Source: Prolixibacteraceae bacterium (lineage in GTDB: Bacteria; Bacteroidota; Bacteroidia; Bacteroidales; Prolixibacteraceae). Taken from it: a stretch of DNA of 6,246 nt. The DNA is taken from the NCBI GenBank assembly GCA_016930735.1, contig JAFGGF010000259.1:1-6246 (forward strand), read 5' to 3'. The notes under the pieces were generated by a model. It worked only from the letters and a program-made list of their open reading frames with translations. It ran no database searches and was not told the DNA's origin. The first letter of the stretch is position 1. Each line of letters starts with the position of its first letter. Shown piece by piece: positions 5,642-6,246 of this stretch. The position numbers were made by a program, and so were the translations under genes.

Positions 5642-6246
5642 AATTAACTCTGCAATCCCTTAATCGGCCTGCGGGAACCATTATGCTGATGATCGTGCTC
5701 ATGGTTGTCGGAATTGCCGGTTTTTTTCGTATGCCCACGAATATGCTGCCAGACGTTACTTATCCGTTGGTAAAAGTTTATATTCATTGGCCTGCGGCTA
5801 CTCCTGAACAAATAGAAAACGAAGTAGCAGAAATAGTCGAACGAAAAATGACTACTGTTGATAATCTTGATTACATTGAATCAACTTCCGAAGAAGGCAT
5901 TTATACTTTACTGGTAAATTTTGATTTCAGCGTAAATCGTGATGTGGCTTATCAGGACGTACTGGCAAAAATGGGGGAAGTAAAAAAGGAACTCCCACAA
6001 GGAATACAGGAACCTGTTATTCTCAAAGCTGAGCCATCAATGCTTCCTGTAGTCGAAATTCTGGTTTCTTCTGAAAACATGAGCCTTACTCAGCTCCGTA
6101 CATGGGTGGAAAATGAGTTCCAGGAAGAGTTTGCTTCGGTTAAGGGTTCGGCAGGTACAGCCCTTTCAGGTGGAATGACACGCGAAATCAGGGTTCATAT
6201 CAACGCATTGAAATTACAGGGATACAACATAACCTTGCAGGAAATA
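5638..6246 (+). CDS. RND inner-membrane efflux pump, 5' part only
   Basis: The first 203 codons of an RND (AcrB/ACR_tran family) proton-driven pump; such proteins are usually about 1,000-1,050 residues, so roughly four fifths lie beyond the window. Visible parts are the first transmembrane helix (about 14-30), then the porter-domain start with RMPTNMLPDVTYPLVKVYIHW (31-51) and ATPEQIENEVAEIVERKM (54-71), and GSAGTALSGG (170-179), where AcrB has its PN1/PN2 loop. LPDVTYP resembles drug-type (HAE) pumps; metal pumps such as CusA/CzcA usually have PD(L/V)(S/T)(D/N)VQV here. The transmembrane-4 charged motif that would decide the class is outside the window. The start ATG overlaps the adaptor stop codon by 4 nt. 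The family call is firm; the substrate is open. Confidence 0.9.
   Translation, partial: MKLTLQSLNRPAGTIMLMIVLMVVGIAGFFRMPTNMLPDVTYPLVKVYIHWPAATPEQIENEVAEIVERKMTTVDNLDYIESTSEEGIYTLLVNFDFSVNRDVAYQDVLAKMGEVKKELPQGIQEPVILKAEPSMLPVVEILVSSENMSLTQLRTWVENEFQEEFASVKGSAGTALSGGMTREIRVHINALKLQGYNITLQEI

Overview
The window looks like AT-rich chromosomal DNA from a member of the Bacteroidota. Three things point there: most start codons have no Shine-Dalgarno sequence, one upstream region carries a good Bacteroidota-type promoter (TTTG, 18 nt, TAnnTTTG), and the protein families and order match that phylum. Genus cannot be fixed from the sequence.

Left part, minus strand: one gene (170-889) for an AlkD-like DNA alkylation-repair glycosylase with its key residues intact. 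A candidate promoter lies about 170 nt upstream and a weak hairpin lies beyond its end. A gene-poor stretch (890-1506) separates it from the plus-strand cluster. That stretch holds only a possible small or decayed reading frame on the minus strand (1195-1420).

Right part, plus strand, six co-directional genes from 1507 to the window edge: an ECF sigma factor; a zinc-finger, membrane-spanning anti-sigma factor; a membrane-anchored periplasmic sensor of the LTXXQ / heavy-metal-resistance (CpxP/Spy/ZraP/CnrX-like) type; a TolC-type outer-membrane channel; a lipoprotein membrane-fusion (adaptor) protein; and the first 203 codons of an RND inner-membrane pump that runs off the window.

The likely logic, by analogy with the CnrYXH-CnrCBA nickel/cobalt system of Cupriavidus, is as follows. 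The periplasmic sensor detects a ligand or envelope stress and relieves the anti-sigma factor. The freed sigma factor then transcribes the cluster, and the three efflux proteins assemble a tripartite pump. The inducing ligand and the pumped substrate cannot be read from the sequence. The visible part of the pump looks more like a drug-type (HAE) than a metal-type (HME) RND protein, which makes the pairing with a metal-sensor-like protein the most interesting question here. This arrangement is related to known systems, so I do not claim a wholly new one.
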